From assembly GCF_020510565.1 (NCBI RefSeq), contig NZ_CP075189.1:1658501-1722500 (forward strand): DNA of 64,000 nt. Reading direction: 5' to 3'. Made by a program: the position numbers and the translations under genes. The first letter of the stretch is position 1. Every line of letters starts with the position of its first letter. This DNA comes from Ferribacterium limneticum (GTDB lineage: Bacteria > Pseudomonadota > Gammaproteobacteria > Burkholderiales > Rhodocyclaceae). The notes under the pieces were generated by a model. That model was not told the origin of the DNA, did no database searches, and saw only the letters and a list, made by a program, of their open reading frames with translations. Positions 25,274 to 35,116 of the stretch are shown here, in pieces.

Positions 25274-28200
25274 TTACCTTCCGTTTTCGTCGCAGCAATG
25301 ATCGGCGACAGGGCGCCCGCTGTTTCCTGCACGCGTTCGCCCAGGGTCACGACCAGGCGATCTATTTCAGGGCGCTCAGCGGATTGGCGCAAAGCTTCAT
25401 TGAGGGCCTGCGCGGCTTCGTAGATTCCGTTCAGGCCAAGGGTTCCCGAGACGCCCTTGAGGCTGTGGGCAATGTGCCCGGCCTGCGCGAGGTCGCCGCT
25501 GTTCAGGGCGGCGCTGATTTTGTCGCCGTCGTCGCCATGCGTGTCGAGGAAAATGCCGAGCAAGCGCAAATAACTCGGCAGCTTGCCGCGCATAGCCTGC
25601 AGGCCGTAGGCGCTATCGAGCCCGGGGACTTTTTCGAGGGCGGCGATGGTGGTCTGCGCCGCATCGGATGAGGCCGGCAGAGCAGGCGCCGGAGCGTGAC
25701 TGTTGGCGGTTTCGATGACGACCGGCGTCAGCCATTTGATCAGCGTGGTGTAGAGATTGCCCGGGTTGACCGGTTTGGCGACATGGTCGTTCATGCCGGC
25801 ATCGAGGCAGCGCTGACGGTCCTCGCCGAAGGCATTGGCGGTCATGGCCAGAATGGGCACCCGGCGGCCAGCGGGATTCTCACGAATCAGACGGGTGGCG
25901 GTCAGGCCATCCATGACCGGCATCTGGATATCCATCAGGATCAGATCGTAGGCTGTTTCGGCTGCCATTTTTACGGCTTCTTTCCCGTTGACCGCAAGAT
26001 CGGCCTGCAGGCCGACCCCGCGCAGCAACTCGAGTGCTACCTCCTGATTGATCGCGTTGTCTTCGACGAGAAGAATGCGGGCATGGGCGTATTCGCTGCT
26101 GATCACCCGTTCCGCTTCGTCAGCCGAGAGGCGTGGCGTCGAGATGTCGGTAGCGGATGTTCCGACCTGCAGGCGGGCGGTAAACCAGAAGGTGCTGCCC
26201 TGGCCGAGGGTGCTCGTCACACCGGCTTCGCCACCCATCAGATGGGCGAGACGGTGGGCGATGGCCAGCCCGAGTCCGGTGCCGCCAAAACGTCGGGTCG
26301 GTGAGTTGTCGGCTTGTTCGAAGGCTTTGAAAAGCCGGCCTTGCTGTTCGGGCGGGATGCCGATGCCGGTGTCGGATACGGCAAAACGCACGAGCAGCTT
26401 GTCGGCCTCGGCCGTGACCAGATTGACGGAGACTGAAATGCTCCCCTTTTCGGTAAACTTGACTGCGTTGCCGAGGTAATTGAGCAGAACCTGGCCAATG
26501 CGCAGCGGGTCGCCACGCAGCACGGGGGGCAGCGCCGGGTCGATTTCCTGGAGGTACTGGAGGCCCCGTGATTGCAGGCGGTCGAGCACCAGTTCGGCGG
26601 TATTGTCGAGGACGCGCGAGAGGAGAAAATCGACCGGGGCGAGTTCCAGCTTGCCGGCCTCGATCTTCGAGATGTCGAGGATCTGGTTGATGATCGCCAG
26701 CAGATGGCGTGCCGCATCGGCCACCTTGTTCAGGCGCGCGAGTTGTTCGACATCCTGGGTGTGGTGCTCGGCAAGGTGGGTGAGCCCGATGATGGCATTC
26801 ATCGGCGTGCGGATTTCGTGGCTCATGTTGGCCAGGAAGTCGCTTTTCGCGCGGTTGGCCTGTTCGGCTGCCTCCTTGGCTGCCTCCAGTTCCGTGGTTC
26901 GCGCGTCGACTAGCTCTTTGAGATGCTCGCGATGCTGCTCGAGTTCCGCTGCCGTCCGTTTGGCTTCGGTGATGTCCTGCCAGATGGCGGATATTTTGAT
27001 GCTGTCGCCGACGCTGACGGCCGAGGCAGCGACACGGGCGACCTGGACGCTGCCGTCGTGGCGGCGGTGCCGGCGCTCGAACGTGGCGCTGCCCTGGCGA
27101 ATGATTTCGGCCAGGAAGGCGCGAAGCTCGGTCTCAGTGGTTTCCACCTGCAGGTCGAGCAGATTCATTCCGGTAAATTCAGCGCGGAGGTAGCCGAGGT
27201 TGTGGATGATGGCGTCGTTGATTTCTATGAAGCCCAGCGTCTCGGGATCGATCAGGCAGATGCCGTCGTTGGCATGGGTGACGATGCTGCGGAAGATCTC
27301 TTCACGTTCGCGCAATGCTTGTTCGGCGGCTCGGCGTTCCGAGACGTCGATGATGTAGACGACGAGATGCGGTTCGCCGTTTACATCGATCCTGGCGGCA
27401 GAAAGGCTGATGCGTCGCTGGCGACCATCGCGGCCGGTGGCGATGCTTTCAAAATCGACGACGTAGCCATCGCGGCGGAGTATCTCGACCATCCGGGCTC
27501 GATCCTCGGCCTTCCAGAGTCCGGCCTCGATGGTCGTTTTGCCGAGCAGATCTTCACGTGTCGCACTGTATTCGCTGAGCAGTTGTTCGTTGACGTCGAT
27601 CATTTTTCCATCGGCGACGCGGGTGATGCAGGCGGCAACCGGCGCGGCGCGGAAGGCGATGGCCAGTCGCTCTTGCAACTGGGCGATTTGTTCCGCCGCC
27701 CGTTTGCGCTCGGAAATGTCGAGGACAAAAGAGAGCACATACGGGTTGCCACCCAGGTGCACGACTTCGGCGGAGAGGCTTATCTGGAGCGGCGTTCCAT
27801 CGCGTCGCCGCCACTCGGTCTGATAGTCCTGGAGCAGACCCGTTTCCATCAGCCTGGCGCGCCAGCTCTCCCTGGCCGCGGCGTTCGGCCACAAATTGAA
27901 GGTCAGGGAACTCTTGCCGACCAGCTCCTCGCGTTTCCAGCCGAGAAGGTCCAGGTAGCGCGGGTTGACCTCGAGGAAGGTGCCGTCGTCCAGCGTGCTC
28001 AACGAAATGGCCGCCGGGCTGCCGTTGAAGGCGACAGTAAAGCGTTCCTGCAATTCGTGGTTCCGGGTCATGTCGCGGCCGATGCCGAGGACGCCGATCA
28101 GATGCCCGGCGCTGTCGTGGATCGGCGCCTTGGTGGTTTCCAGCAGTTCGCGATGGCCATCGCTGGCGAAGGTCACCCATTCGTCGTTGCGGCAAGGTCC

Positions 28201-28698
28201 TTTGGCGAGCAGCGCGGCGAGATCGTTGGCGCGGAAGAATCTGGCCAGTTCGGGATCGACGAAATCGAAGTCGGTTTTCCCCCGGATGCTGGCTTCGTCG
28301 GCTCCGAAAAACTGTTCGAAGCGTTTGTTGCAACTGATATAGACCCCGTCGGGGTCTTTCAGCCAGACGAGGTCGGGCATGGTGTCGAAGAGGGCACGCA
28401 GGTGGCCGCGTTCGTGTTCGAGAGCGGCCTTGGCATCCTCGGCAACCGTCCGGCGGGCCAGGCTGTCACGGAGCAGGCGATAGAGCAGTGCGCTGAGGAG
28501 TGCGGCCGTAATGGCGATGAAAAACCAGCCTTTGAGCATGCTGATCGTGAGCCTTGTCTCGGCATCGGGCACGAGGTAGGCCAGGAGTTGGTCAGACACC
28601 AGAATCCACAGCGCAGCCAGGGCAATATAGGGCAGCACCACCTGGGCGATTGCCCGGTGTAGCTCTTTTTGCTGGCTGCGGCGACGGGCGCTGGGCAT
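25270..28698 (-). CDS. Membrane-anchored multi-PAS hybrid histidine kinase
   Basis: 1142 residues. Two hydrophobic helices near residues 22-40 and 52-72 with only a short loop, so it sits in the inner membrane without a large periplasmic sensor. Then four PAS/PAC units (first: [25 protein letters not shown]), coiled coil, HisKA ([20 protein letters not shown]), HATPase ([23 protein letters not shown]), REC ([19 protein letters not shown]) and HPT ([16 protein letters not shown]). It starts 3 bp after the REC-HD-GYP gene and its stop overlaps the next kinase start (ATGA). The full phosphorelay His-Asp-His could feed the HD-GYP response regulator of the operon. Confidence 0.9.
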   Translation of the reverse strand: MPSARRRSQQKELHRAIAQVVLPYIALAALWILVSDQLLAYLVPDAETRLTISMLKGWFFIAITAALLSALLYRLLRDSLARRTVAEDAKAALEHERGHLRALFDTMPDLVWLKDPDGVYISCNKRFEQFFGADEASIRGKTDFDFVDPELARFFRANDLAALLAKGPCRNDEWVTFASDGHRELLETTKAPIHDSAGHLIGVLGIGRDMTRNHELQERFTVAFNGSPAAISLSTLDDGTFLEVNPRYLDLLGWKREELVGKSSLTFNLWPNAAARESWRARLMETGLLQDYQTEWRRRDGTPLQISLSAEVVHLGGNPYVLSFVLDISERKRAAEQIAQLQERLAIAFRAAPVAACITRVADGKMIDVNEQLLSEYSATREDLLGKTTIEAGLWKAEDRARMVEILRRDGYVVDFESIATGRDGRQRRISLSAARIDVNGEPHLVVYIIDVSERRAAEQALREREEIFRSIVTHANDGICLIDPETLGFIEINDAIIHNLGYLRAEFTGMNLLDLQVETTETELRAFLAEIIRQGSATFERRHRRHDGSVQVARVAASAVSVGDSIKISAIWQDITEAKRTAAELEQHREHLKELVDARTTELEAAKEAAEQANRAKSDFLANMSHEIRTPMNAIIGLTHLAEHHTQDVEQLARLNKVADAARHLLAIINQILDISKIEAGKLELAPVDFLLSRVLDNTAELVLDRLQSRGLQYLQEIDPALPPVLRGDPLRIGQVLLNYLGNAVKFTEKGSISVSVNLVTAEADKLLVRFAVSDTGIGIPPEQQGRLFKAFEQADNSPTRRFGGTGLGLAIAHRLAHLMGGEAGVTSTLGQGSTFWFTARLQVGTSATDISTPRLSADEAERVISSEYAHARILLVEDNAINQEVALELLRGVGLQADLAVNGKEAVKMAAETAYDLILMDIQMPVMDGLTATRLIRENPAGRRVPILAMTANAFGEDRQRCLDAGMNDHVAKPVNPGNLYTTLIKWLTPVVIETANSHAPAPALPASSDAAQTTIAALEKVPGLDSAYGLQAMRGKLPSYLRLLGIFLDTHGDDGDKISAALNSGDLAQAGHIAHSLKGVSGTLGLNGIYEAAQALNEALRQSAERPEIDRLVVTLGERVQETAGALSPIIAATKTEGK

Positions 28699-28701
28699 CG
28701 T

Positions 28702-29787
28702 CTATTCGGCGTACATCTTGGCGATGCTCATGAAGGCGGGGTATTCACGAACGAAGGCGTCGACCACGTCGGGATCGAAATGGCTGGCGCGGCCGTCGAC
28801 GATGATGCGGTAGGCGTCGTCAAAGGAGAAAGCCGGCTTGTAGACGCGTTTGCAGGTCAGGGCGTCGAAAACATCGGCCAGCGCCATGAGGCGGGCGGCA
28901 ATCGGGATACTGTCGCCGGCCAGTCCGTCCGGGTAGCCGCTGCCATCCCATTTTTCGTGGTGGGAGCGGGCGATGAGCTTGGCGATGGCAAGAAACTCGA
29001 CCGGCTTGTCGGCATCGGCCTCGGCTTGGGCAATGGCGTTGCTGCCCAGTTCGGCATGGGTTTTCATGATTTCCCACTCTTCCGGCGTCAGTTTGCCGGG
29101 CTTGAGGAGGATGTGGTCGGGGATGCCGACCTTGCCGATGTCGTGAAGGGGGGCGGACTGGGCCAGGGCGTTGATGGTCCGCTCGTCGAGATAGCCGGAG
29201 AAACGCGGATTGTCACGCAGCGCCCTGGCCAGGGTCAGGACGTATTCCTGCGTTCGGCGCAGGTGCTTGCCGGTTTCCGGGTCGCGCGTCTCGGCCAGGC
29301 GGGCCAGGGCGTGGATACTGACTTCCTGGATAAGCTGGTTTTCGCCCATGCGGCGAACGACTTCGGCTTCGAGATAGCTGTTCTGGTCGTGCAGGATGTC
29401 GCGCGCCTGCTTGAGTTCGAGTTGGGTGCGGATGCGGGCGAGGACGATGCTGGGGCGGATCGGCTTGGTGATGTAATCGACGGCGCCATGGTCGAGACCG
29501 CGCTCTTCATCCTCGGTGCCGTCCATGGCCGTGACGAAGATGACCGGGATATTCCGCGTCGCCGGGGCGGCGCGCAATTCGGCGAGGACTGCGTAGCCGT
29601 CCATTTCCGGCATCATCACATCGAGCAGGATGAGGTCCGGTGTCGGCGTGCCGAGCGCGATCTGCAGCGCTCGCCGGCCGGAGTTGGCGGCACGCACCCG
29701 GTAGGAGGGTTGCAGTAATTCACCGAGAACGCTGAGGTTCTCCGGGGTGTCGTCCACGATGAGGATGGTTGGCGGGTTGGCACCCAT
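28702..29787 (-). CDS. Response regulator with HD-GYP output (RpfG-type)
   Basis: 361 residues from the ATG at 29787, preceded by GGAGACAGGA; a longer in-frame extension exists but lacks a ribosome site. REC domain at ~10-125 with DLILLDVMMPEMDG and FVTAMDG, then a coiled linker and an HD-GYP domain (~165-355) with LHDIGKVGIPDHIL and HHEKWDGSGYPDGL, all metal and GYP residues intact. It should hydrolyse cyclic di-GMP when phosphorylated. It is the first gene of the operon with the two hybrid kinases, which are its obvious phosphodonor candidates. Confidence 0.9.
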   Translation of the reverse strand: MGANPPTILIVDDTPENLSVLGELLQPSYRVRAANSGRRALQIALGTPTPDLILLDVMMPEMDGYAVLAELRAAPATRNIPVIFVTAMDGTEDEERGLDHGAVDYITKPIRPSIVLARIRTQLELKQARDILHDQNSYLEAEVVRRMGENQLIQEVSIHALARLAETRDPETGKHLRRTQEYVLTLARALRDNPRFSGYLDERTINALAQSAPLHDIGKVGIPDHILLKPGKLTPEEWEIMKTHAELGSNAIAQAEADADKPVEFLAIAKLIARSHHEKWDGSGYPDGLAGDSIPIAARLMALADVFDALTCKRVYKPAFSFDDAYRIIVDGRASHFDPDVVDAFVREYPAFMSIAKMYAE

Positions 29788-29916
29788 TTCCTGTCTCCAG
29801 TCGCCGATCATGGCGAATTTCACAGAATTATCACCTTGTGGGCAGGAAATTGCTATGGCGGAAAACCCCTCCACGACTTACTGGGGGGAGTTTCGGTTCG
29901 TACGTGAGCCAAAACA

Positions 29917-29961
29917 GATTTCAATTTTGGCCAGAATTTCCGGTTGACCGTAGGAATGATG
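29917..29961 (+). repeat. Dispersed repeat copy 7 (intergenic)
   Basis: GATTTCAATTTTGGCC arm followed by AATTTCCGGTTGACCGTAGG and AATGATGC. It lies in the gap between the rsgA end (30018) and the HD-GYP regulator start (29787). Confidence 0.85.
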
Positions 29962-30017
29962 CAAAGGCTTGGCTGGCGCGCCAAAACAGGTCAGCGTGCG
30001 CCAATGTGGCCTGGTGG

Positions 30018-30884
30018 TCAGCTATTGCGTTGGTTGCCAACAATGCGGTGATAGGTGGAAAAGCGCGAGTTTTCGATTTTTCCCGCGTCGACGGCAGCAA
30101 TCAGGGCGCAGTCCGGCTCGCGGTTGTGATGACAGTCACGGAAACGGCACTGACCGAGATAGGGGCGAAATTCCGGAAAGGATTGTTCAATTTCCAGCCG
30201 GTCGAGGTGGCCCAGGCCGAATTCCTGCAAGCCGGGCGAATCGATCAGATGGCTGTCGGTATCGAGGTGGTAGAGCGTGGCGTGGGTTGTCGTGTGCTTG
30301 CCGGAGTCGAGTGCCTGCGATATTTCGCGGGTGGCGGCTCGGGCTTCGGGGATCAGCGCATTGACCAGCGTCGACTTGCCCATGCCGGATTGGCCAACGA
30401 GTACGCTGGTCTGGTTGGCAAGGTAGGGGCGCAGGTCTTCGGCGTGTTCGAGGGCAGACAGTTCGAGGACGCGGTAACCAAGGTCGGCGAGCACCGCCAG
30501 GCGTTGGCGCGCGGCTGGCAGCTTGTCGGCGAGGTCGCACTTGTTGAGGACGATGAGCGGCTCGATTTCCTCGCTTTCGGCCGCCACGAGGGCACGGGCA
30601 ATCAGCTCGTCGGAAAAGGCCGGTTCGGTGGCGACGACGATGACCAGTTGATCGACATTGGCGGCGATCAGTTTCTGGCGGATTTCGTTGGAGCGGTAGA
30701 GCAGGCTGGTGCGTGGCTGGATGGCTTCGATGACGCCCTGGTCGTCTGAGGTTTGCTTGATATCGACGCGATCACCGCAGGCGACATCGCTTTTCTTGCC
30801 GCGCGGGAAGCAGGGCAGGCGTGAGCCATCGGCCAGTTCGACGACGTACTGGCGGCCGTGGGCGGCAATGACGCGGCCTTCCAT
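30018..30884 (-). CDS. rsgA: Ribosome small-subunit-dependent GTPase RsgA
   Basis: 288 residues from the ATG at 30884, which shares one base with the cytochrome stop (TGATG); the open frame extends further but only as a shadow of the cytochrome gene. An N-terminal OB fold is followed by the circularly permuted GTPase: NKCD (114-117) precedes the P-loop GQSGMGKS (164-171) and DSPGLQEFGL, and a zinc-binding C-terminus has CRFRDCHHNREPDC. RsgA checks the late 30S subunit. The order M48 protease-cytochrome-rsgA with overlaps indicates one operon. Confidence 0.93.
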   Translation of the reverse strand: MEGRVIAAHGRQYVVELADGSRLPCFPRGKKSDVACGDRVDIKQTSDDQGVIEAIQPRTSLLYRSNEIRQKLIAANVDQLVIVVATEPAFSDELIARALVAAESEEIEPLIVLNKCDLADKLPAARQRLAVLADLGYRVLELSALEHAEDLRPYLANQTSVLVGQSGMGKSTLVNALIPEARAATREISQALDSGKHTTTHATLYHLDTDSHLIDSPGLQEFGLGHLDRLEIEQSFPEFRPYLGQCRFRDCHHNREPDCALIAAVDAGKIENSRFSTYHRIVGNQRNS

Positions 30885-31198
30885 CAGTCTTTGAAGTGGT
30901 AGTACTGCTGGTTCAGATAGGCGGCAACTTCGGCTTCTTCTTCCGGGAACCAGCCGGCCTTGACCTGCGAGTTGCAGGTGGCGACGCGTTGCAGGACATC
31001 GAGCTGGGTCGATAGCAGTCGCCCGTCGCGGGTGTACATCTTGCTGCCATCGCCGCCGTAGAGGCGGACATGGCAGGCGACACAGGCCTTGTCGTGGTGT
31101 TCCTTGCCGACTTTGGGGTCGGCATTGCCCCACGGCTCGGCGGCCAGTACCGGGAAGGAGATCAGGGAGCTGGCAAGCAGTGCGTTGACTGTTTTCAT
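30884..31198 (-). CDS. Small periplasmic c-type cytochrome
   Basis: 104 residues. ATG at 31198 overlaps the protease stop (ATGA). A short cleavable leader ([20 protein letters not shown]) is followed by one haem motif CVACH at about residue 40 and a possible Met ligand further on. The end YLNQQYYHFKD is typical of the helix that packs on the haem in small monohaem cytochromes. It should be a periplasmic electron carrier; partner unknown. Its place between a protease and rsgA does not reveal its role. Confidence 0.85.
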   Translation of the reverse strand: MKTVNALLASSLISFPVLAAEPWGNADPKVGKEHHDKACVACHVRLYGGDGSKMYTRDGRLLSTQLDVLQRVATCNSQVKAGWFPEEEAEVAAYLNQQYYHFKD

Positions 31199-32445
31199 GC
31201 GGGTTTCTCCTGAATTTGCAGGTGCGCGATGCGCTGCGCGGCCGGCGGGTGGGAATCGTTGAACAACGAGTGTAACGGGTCGGGCGTCAGGGTTGAAGCA
31301 TTGTCCTGATAGAGCTTGACCAGGGCGCGGATAAGGTCGCTGGCAGCGGCGTGTTGAGCCGCGTAGGCGTCGGCCTCGAATTCGTGGCGACGGGACAAAT
31401 GACTCATCAGTGGGGTAAGCAAAAAGGTGAAGACCGGCATGACCAGGAAGAACAGGATGAGGGCAAGCGTTGTGTTCTGCGCCGATACGCCAAGCCCGGC
31501 GTAGAACCATGGGGCGTCGATTAGTTGGCCAAGCAGCCAGAGGAAGCCGAGCGAGCCGGCGAACATCAGGACCATGCGCTTGACGACGTGTTTTTTGCGG
31601 AAATGGCCGAGTTCGTGGGCCAGCACGGCTTCGACTTCCGGTGGTTCAAGGCGGGAGAGCAGGGTATCGAAAAAGACGATGCGCTTGGTGTTGCCGAAGC
31701 CGGTGAAATAGGCGTTGCCGTGGCTCGAACGCTTTGATCCGTCCATGATGAACAGGCCGGAGGAGCGGAAGCCGCAGCGGGTGAGCAGGGCTTCGATGCG
31801 TGATTTCATTTCGCCGTCTTCAAGTGGCGAGAACTTGTTGAAGAGCGGCGCGATCCAGGTCGGGTAAACGAACATGATGAGCAGGTTGAAACCGCTCCAG
31901 AACAGCCAGACGTAAAGCCACCAGTACTGGCCCATGGCGCCCATCAGCCAGAGTACGGCGGCGATGACCGGGGCGCCGATGGCGATGCCGAGCACGGTTT
32001 GCTTGAGCAGGTCGGCGAAGAACAGGCCGAGGGTCATGCGGTTGAAGCCGTGCCGGGCTTCGATGACGAACTGGCTGTAGAGCGACAGCGGCAGGTCGAT
32101 CAGGCCGGAAATGATCATGACGCTGAAGATCATGGCCAGGCCGTAGGCGAGGCCGTCCAGGCGGAGTGACCAGAAATCGTGCAGGACAGCAAGACCGCCA
32201 CCGAGGGTAAAGGCCAGAAGCAGCACAGCCTCAATCAGCGTGCCGACAATGGCCGTCTTGCTGCGGTCGACGGTGTAATCAGCCGCTTTTTGATGCGCCG
32301 GCAGGGCAATGCGTTCGGCGAAATCAGCCGGCACGGCATTGCGATGGGCGGCGACGAAACGGATGTGGCGCAGTTTGAGCCAGAGGCGGACTGCTACGGT
32401 CAACCCGAAAAAAAGGAGAAAAATGAAAGTGAAGTCAGGTGTCAC
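31195..32445 (-). CDS. M48 (Ste24/CAAX-type) membrane metalloprotease
   Basis: 416 residues from GTG. It has an N-terminal M48_N membrane region of several helices, the zinc site [11 protein letters not shown] (H-E-x-x-H) followed by a helix pair, and the downstream Glu in [13 protein letters not shown]. Length and two-part layout match the Ste24p-like branch rather than the ~290-residue HtpX. It should cleave peptides at the inner membrane. Residues 6-19 of the first helix ([14 protein letters not shown]) are encoded partly by a dispersed repeat copy, so the repeat supplies part of a membrane segment. Divergent from orn, with little room for two promoters. Confidence 0.88.
   Translation of the reverse strand: MTPDFTFIFLLFFGLTVAVRLWLKLRHIRFVAAHRNAVPADFAERIALPAHQKAADYTVDRSKTAIVGTLIEAVLLLAFTLGGGLAVLHDFWSLRLDGLAYGLAMIFSVMIISGLIDLPLSLYSQFVIEARHGFNRMTLGLFFADLLKQTVLGIAIGAPVIAAVLWLMGAMGQYWWLYVWLFWSGFNLLIMFVYPTWIAPLFNKFSPLEDGEMKSRIEALLTRCGFRSSGLFIMDGSKRSSHGNAYFTGFGNTKRIVFFDTLLSRLEPPEVEAVLAHELGHFRKKHVVKRMVLMFAGSLGFLWLLGQLIDAPWFYAGLGVSAQNTTLALILFFLVMPVFTFLLTPLMSHLSRRHEFEADAYAAQHAAASDLIRALVKLYQDNASTLTPDPLHSLFNDSHPPAAQRIAHLQIQEKPA
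32391..32430 (-). repeat. Dispersed repeat copy 8 (in coding sequence)
   Basis: Plus strand reads CTACGGTCAACCCGAAAAAAA: one mismatch to the core (CGGG for CCGG). It lies in codons 6-19 of the M48 protease, and translates as FFGLTVAV. Confidence 0.8.
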
Positions 32446-32501
32446 GGATGGGGGACCAAAGCTGTGCGAAAATCGCGGTTTTCAAGGATTCGGGCAATTA
32501 T

Positions 32502-33047
32502 ATGGCAGGCACTGCAAACAACCTCGTCTGGCTGGACATGGAAATGACCGGTCTGAACCCGGATGGCGACCGCATTATCGAAATGGCCATGGTCGTCACC
32601 AATTCGGAGCTCGAAATGGTCGCCGAATCGCCCGCCTGGGTTGTCCATCAATCCGACGAAATCCTCGCCGGCATGGATGATTGGAACCAGAAAACCCACG
32701 GTCGTTCCGGTCTGATCGACAAGGTCAAGGCATCGACGATGAATGAGGCTGAAGTCGAAGCCCAGGCGCTCGAGTTTTTGAAGAAATATTCGCTGGCCGG
32801 CCACTCGCCGATGTGTGGAAACTCGATCGGCCAGGATCGTCGTTTCATGGCCCGCTACATGCCGACGCTGGAAGCCTTTTTCCATTACCGGAATCTTGAT
32901 GTCAGCACCCTCAAGGAGCTCTGCAAGCGCTGGCAGCCGGAGATCTACAAAGGCTTCAAGAAAAAGAGCAAGCACACGGCGCTGGCCGATATTTACGAAT
33001 CAATCGATGAAATGAAGTATTACCGCGAGCACTTCCTGAAGGGGTAA
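32502..33047 (+). CDS. orn: Oligoribonuclease
   Basis: 181 residues from the ATG at 32502. The sequence [24 protein letters not shown] is the DEDDh exonuclease I motif (D-x-E), followed by [16 protein letters not shown] (motif II) and [19 protein letters not shown] with the H-x4-D of motif III. Orn degrades 2-5 nt RNAs, including pGpG made from cyclic di-GMP by EAL enzymes, and is essential in many gammaproteobacteria. It is divergent from the M48 protease. Confidence 0.96.
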   Translation: MAGTANNLVWLDMEMTGLNPDGDRIIEMAMVVTNSELEMVAESPAWVVHQSDEILAGMDDWNQKTHGRSGLIDKVKASTMNEAEVEAQALEFLKKYSLAGHSPMCGNSIGQDRRFMARYMPTLEAFFHYRNLDVSTLKELCKRWQPEIYKGFKKKSKHTALADIYESIDEMKYYREHFLKG

Positions 33048-33096
33048 TCGCACCGCAACCGCTGCACCCCAAGCTTGCTTTTTGCCGGGTGCGCGC

Positions 33097-34731
33097 TCAG
33101 CGCCGGAAGAGACGGAAAGTTTCCTTGCGGTCGCCGGGGCGGTTGCCTTCCCAGACCTTGGTCCACTTGCCGTTCGGTGCCGCCAGTTCGCTGCGCGTGT
33201 CGCCGACGACCAGGAGCCAGTTGCAAGCCTGTCCGGTCTTTGAGTTTTCGTTTGTCGGTTCGATGCCGACGAAATAGGACAGCGAGGCAAGCTGGGTTTG
33301 ATTCAGCCCACGCTCGGCCAGGCAGCCGTGATCAGCCGGCAAGGTCTGAGCAATAGCCTGGGCGACCGGGCGATAGGATTTGTTGAAGTCGAACCACGGC
33401 ATGATCAGCGTCGTCGCCAGCAGCCACAGCGTCGTGCAACCCAGCGTCCAGTGCGTCAAGCTGCGATACGGCGAGCGCGGCGCGGTGACGATCAGCCAGA
33501 TCCACCACGCGGTTGCGGCCAGGCCGACGACCAGGGCCAGCAGATCGAATTGACCGACGAAGCCGGGGCGCAGCACCACGGCGCGCTTGGCCATTTGCCC
33601 CGGCCAGCCAAGGGCCATGGCGGACCAGCCGAGCCAGACGATGCCAATGAACAGGCTGAAGGTCGACATCGCGAACCAGTCGAAGGCATTGGCTGCCCCA
33701 CGGCGCAAGGCCAAAGCCCCTGGTGTGGCGAGCAGCGCCAGCGGCGGCAACAGAAGCAGGGCGGGAATCTGGCGCGGACGGTAGGCCCAGGCCAGCAGCA
33801 ACAAGGTAAGCAACAGAAAGACAAGCGGCAGCAACTGCGCCGGCGCCTTGATCTCCTTGCGCCTGAGGCGCAGCGTCCATATTGCCAAGGGAAAGGCAGG
33901 GAAGGCGAACCACGGCAGCATGGCAATGAAACGGCCACCACCATCAAGGGAAAATGGCGTTTTCAACGGTGTCAGTTCGGTGGCCAGCCAGCCGTGGAAG
34001 CGAGCCGGTTCCAGATTGAGCAGCAGCAAGGGCCAGGGCAGGATCAGCACAGTCGCGATGGCCAGGCCGATGAGCAGGGTGTGCAGGGCCTTCGGCCGGT
34101 CCGGCGACAACCACCAGGCGACGGGCGCGATGGCCAGCAAGGGCAGGGTCGGGGCGATGCCGGTGCCGAGCAGGCAGCCAGCCACGGCGAGGCCGTAGAA
34201 AATGCCGGTCAGGCGCGGTTTGCGGCCGATGGCAGCGAGCCCGCCGAGTCCGCCGGCATAGGCGGCGAGCGCGATGAGCATCGGCTGTGCGTCGTGGGCG
34301 TGGAAGAGCAGGCCGGCACAGCCGGCGAGCAGCAGCGGGCTGGCTGCCGCATTGTCCTCGCCATACAGTTCGCGGCCGGCGTAATAAAGACCCATGAGCG
34401 CCAGCGCCACCCAGATGCCGCTGGCCAGACGCATCGCTTCATGCAACGGCAACAGGCCGCCGAACAGCATGCCGGTCAGTGCGGCGCTCCAGTAGTAGAG
34501 CGGCGGTTCGTGGAAGGGGCGGCCAGCGATGTCGGGCGATAGCCAGTCACTGTAGTTCAGCATGTGCCAGGCGGCGCCAATGTGGATGGCGTCCTCGCCC
34601 TTCCACGGGTCGCGGCCGAACAGGCCGGCCAGCACGTAGAAGGCAAGGATGGCAGCGAGCACCCAGCCGGCCGGCGGCAGGCGGATGCCCCGACGCAAGG
34701 TGTCGCGAATCAGCGTGAGCGAGTCAGGCAT
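33097..34731 (-). CDS. ArnT/PMT-like membrane glycosyltransferase
   Basis: 544 residues with about eleven to thirteen membrane segments. The first periplasmic loop has GRDPWKGEDAIHIGAAWHML, where the acidic pair after W is the catalytic/lipid-binding motif region of GT-C enzymes, and RPFHEPPLYYW follows as in GT39/GT83 proteins. The C-terminal ~100 residues form a soluble periplasmic part ending FRLFRR. It should transfer a sugar from a polyprenyl carrier to lipid A, a glycan or protein; which one is not visible. No other glycan gene is nearby. It converges with orn. Confidence 0.82.
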   Translation of the reverse strand: MPDSLTLIRDTLRRGIRLPPAGWVLAAILAFYVLAGLFGRDPWKGEDAIHIGAAWHMLNYSDWLSPDIAGRPFHEPPLYYWSAALTGMLFGGLLPLHEAMRLASGIWVALALMGLYYAGRELYGEDNAAASPLLLAGCAGLLFHAHDAQPMLIALAAYAGGLGGLAAIGRKPRLTGIFYGLAVAGCLLGTGIAPTLPLLAIAPVAWWLSPDRPKALHTLLIGLAIATVLILPWPLLLLNLEPARFHGWLATELTPLKTPFSLDGGGRFIAMLPWFAFPAFPLAIWTLRLRRKEIKAPAQLLPLVFLLLTLLLLAWAYRPRQIPALLLLPPLALLATPGALALRRGAANAFDWFAMSTFSLFIGIVWLGWSAMALGWPGQMAKRAVVLRPGFVGQFDLLALVVGLAATAWWIWLIVTAPRSPYRSLTHWTLGCTTLWLLATTLIMPWFDFNKSYRPVAQAIAQTLPADHGCLAERGLNQTQLASLSYFVGIEPTNENSKTGQACNWLLVVGDTRSELAAPNGKWTKVWEGNRPGDRKETFRLFRR

Positions 34732-34756
34732 GAGTCAGAGAATCTTTGCCAGAAAT

Positions 34757-34785
34757 GAAAAAGGCAGCCATAAGGCTGCCTTTTA
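34757..34785 (-). terminator. Terminator for rpmE
   Basis: Stem AAAAGGCAGCC / GGCTGCCTTTT with loop ATAA; on the minus strand it ends in a run of five T. It lies 20 bp after the rpmE stop. Confidence 0.85.
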
Positions 34786-34803
34786 TACCGTAATTCGTGC
34801 CGA

Positions 34804-35025
34804 TCAGGCAGCAGCCTTGCCGCGCATGGCGCCGAATTTCTGGTTGAAGCGTTCAACACGGCCGGCGGTGTCGACGATCTTCTGCTTGCCGGTGTAGAAC
34901 GGGTGGCAGAGCGAACAAACTTCGACGTGAAGGGCCTTCTTCATGGTCGACTTGGTCGTGAAGGTGCTGCCGCAGGAGCAGGTCACCTGAATCTCGTTGT
35001 AATCCGGATGGATATTGGCTTTCAT
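34804..35025 (-). CDS. rpmE: 50S ribosomal protein L31 (zinc-type)
   Basis: 73 residues. It begins [22 protein letters not shown] and has the four cysteines of the zinc form: C16 and C18, then CSLCHPFY at 37-40, followed by [21 protein letters not shown]. This form binds zinc and is replaced by the Cys-less paralogue under zinc starvation in some bacteria. It has its own terminator and a 91-bp gap from rho. Confidence 0.96.
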   Translation of the reverse strand: MKANIHPDYNEIQVTCSCGSTFTTKSTMKKALHVEVCSLCHPFYTGKQKIVDTAGRVERFNQKFGAMRGKAAA

Positions 35026-35116
35026 CTTTAGTCCTTAAGTCAAGCGACCGGCGGATGTGGCCGATCTGGTAAGCCGGTCATTATCGTTGAATAATCACCG
35101 GCTTGCAATATTTATA

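Noticed and set aside
22175..25423. 1082-residue plus-strand frame across the CBS/PAS hybrid kinase
   Set aside because: Shadow of the kinase gene; the minus strand carries clear CBS, PAS, GAF, HisKA, REC and HPT domains.
25974..25997. Repeat-like TTTCCCGTTGACCGCAAG in the second kinase
   Set aside because: It encodes the conserved receiver-domain phrase LAVNGKEAV, so the similarity is explained by the protein.
26923..28662. 579-residue plus-strand frame across the membrane hybrid kinase
   Set aside because: Shadow of the kinase; no recognisable protein features.
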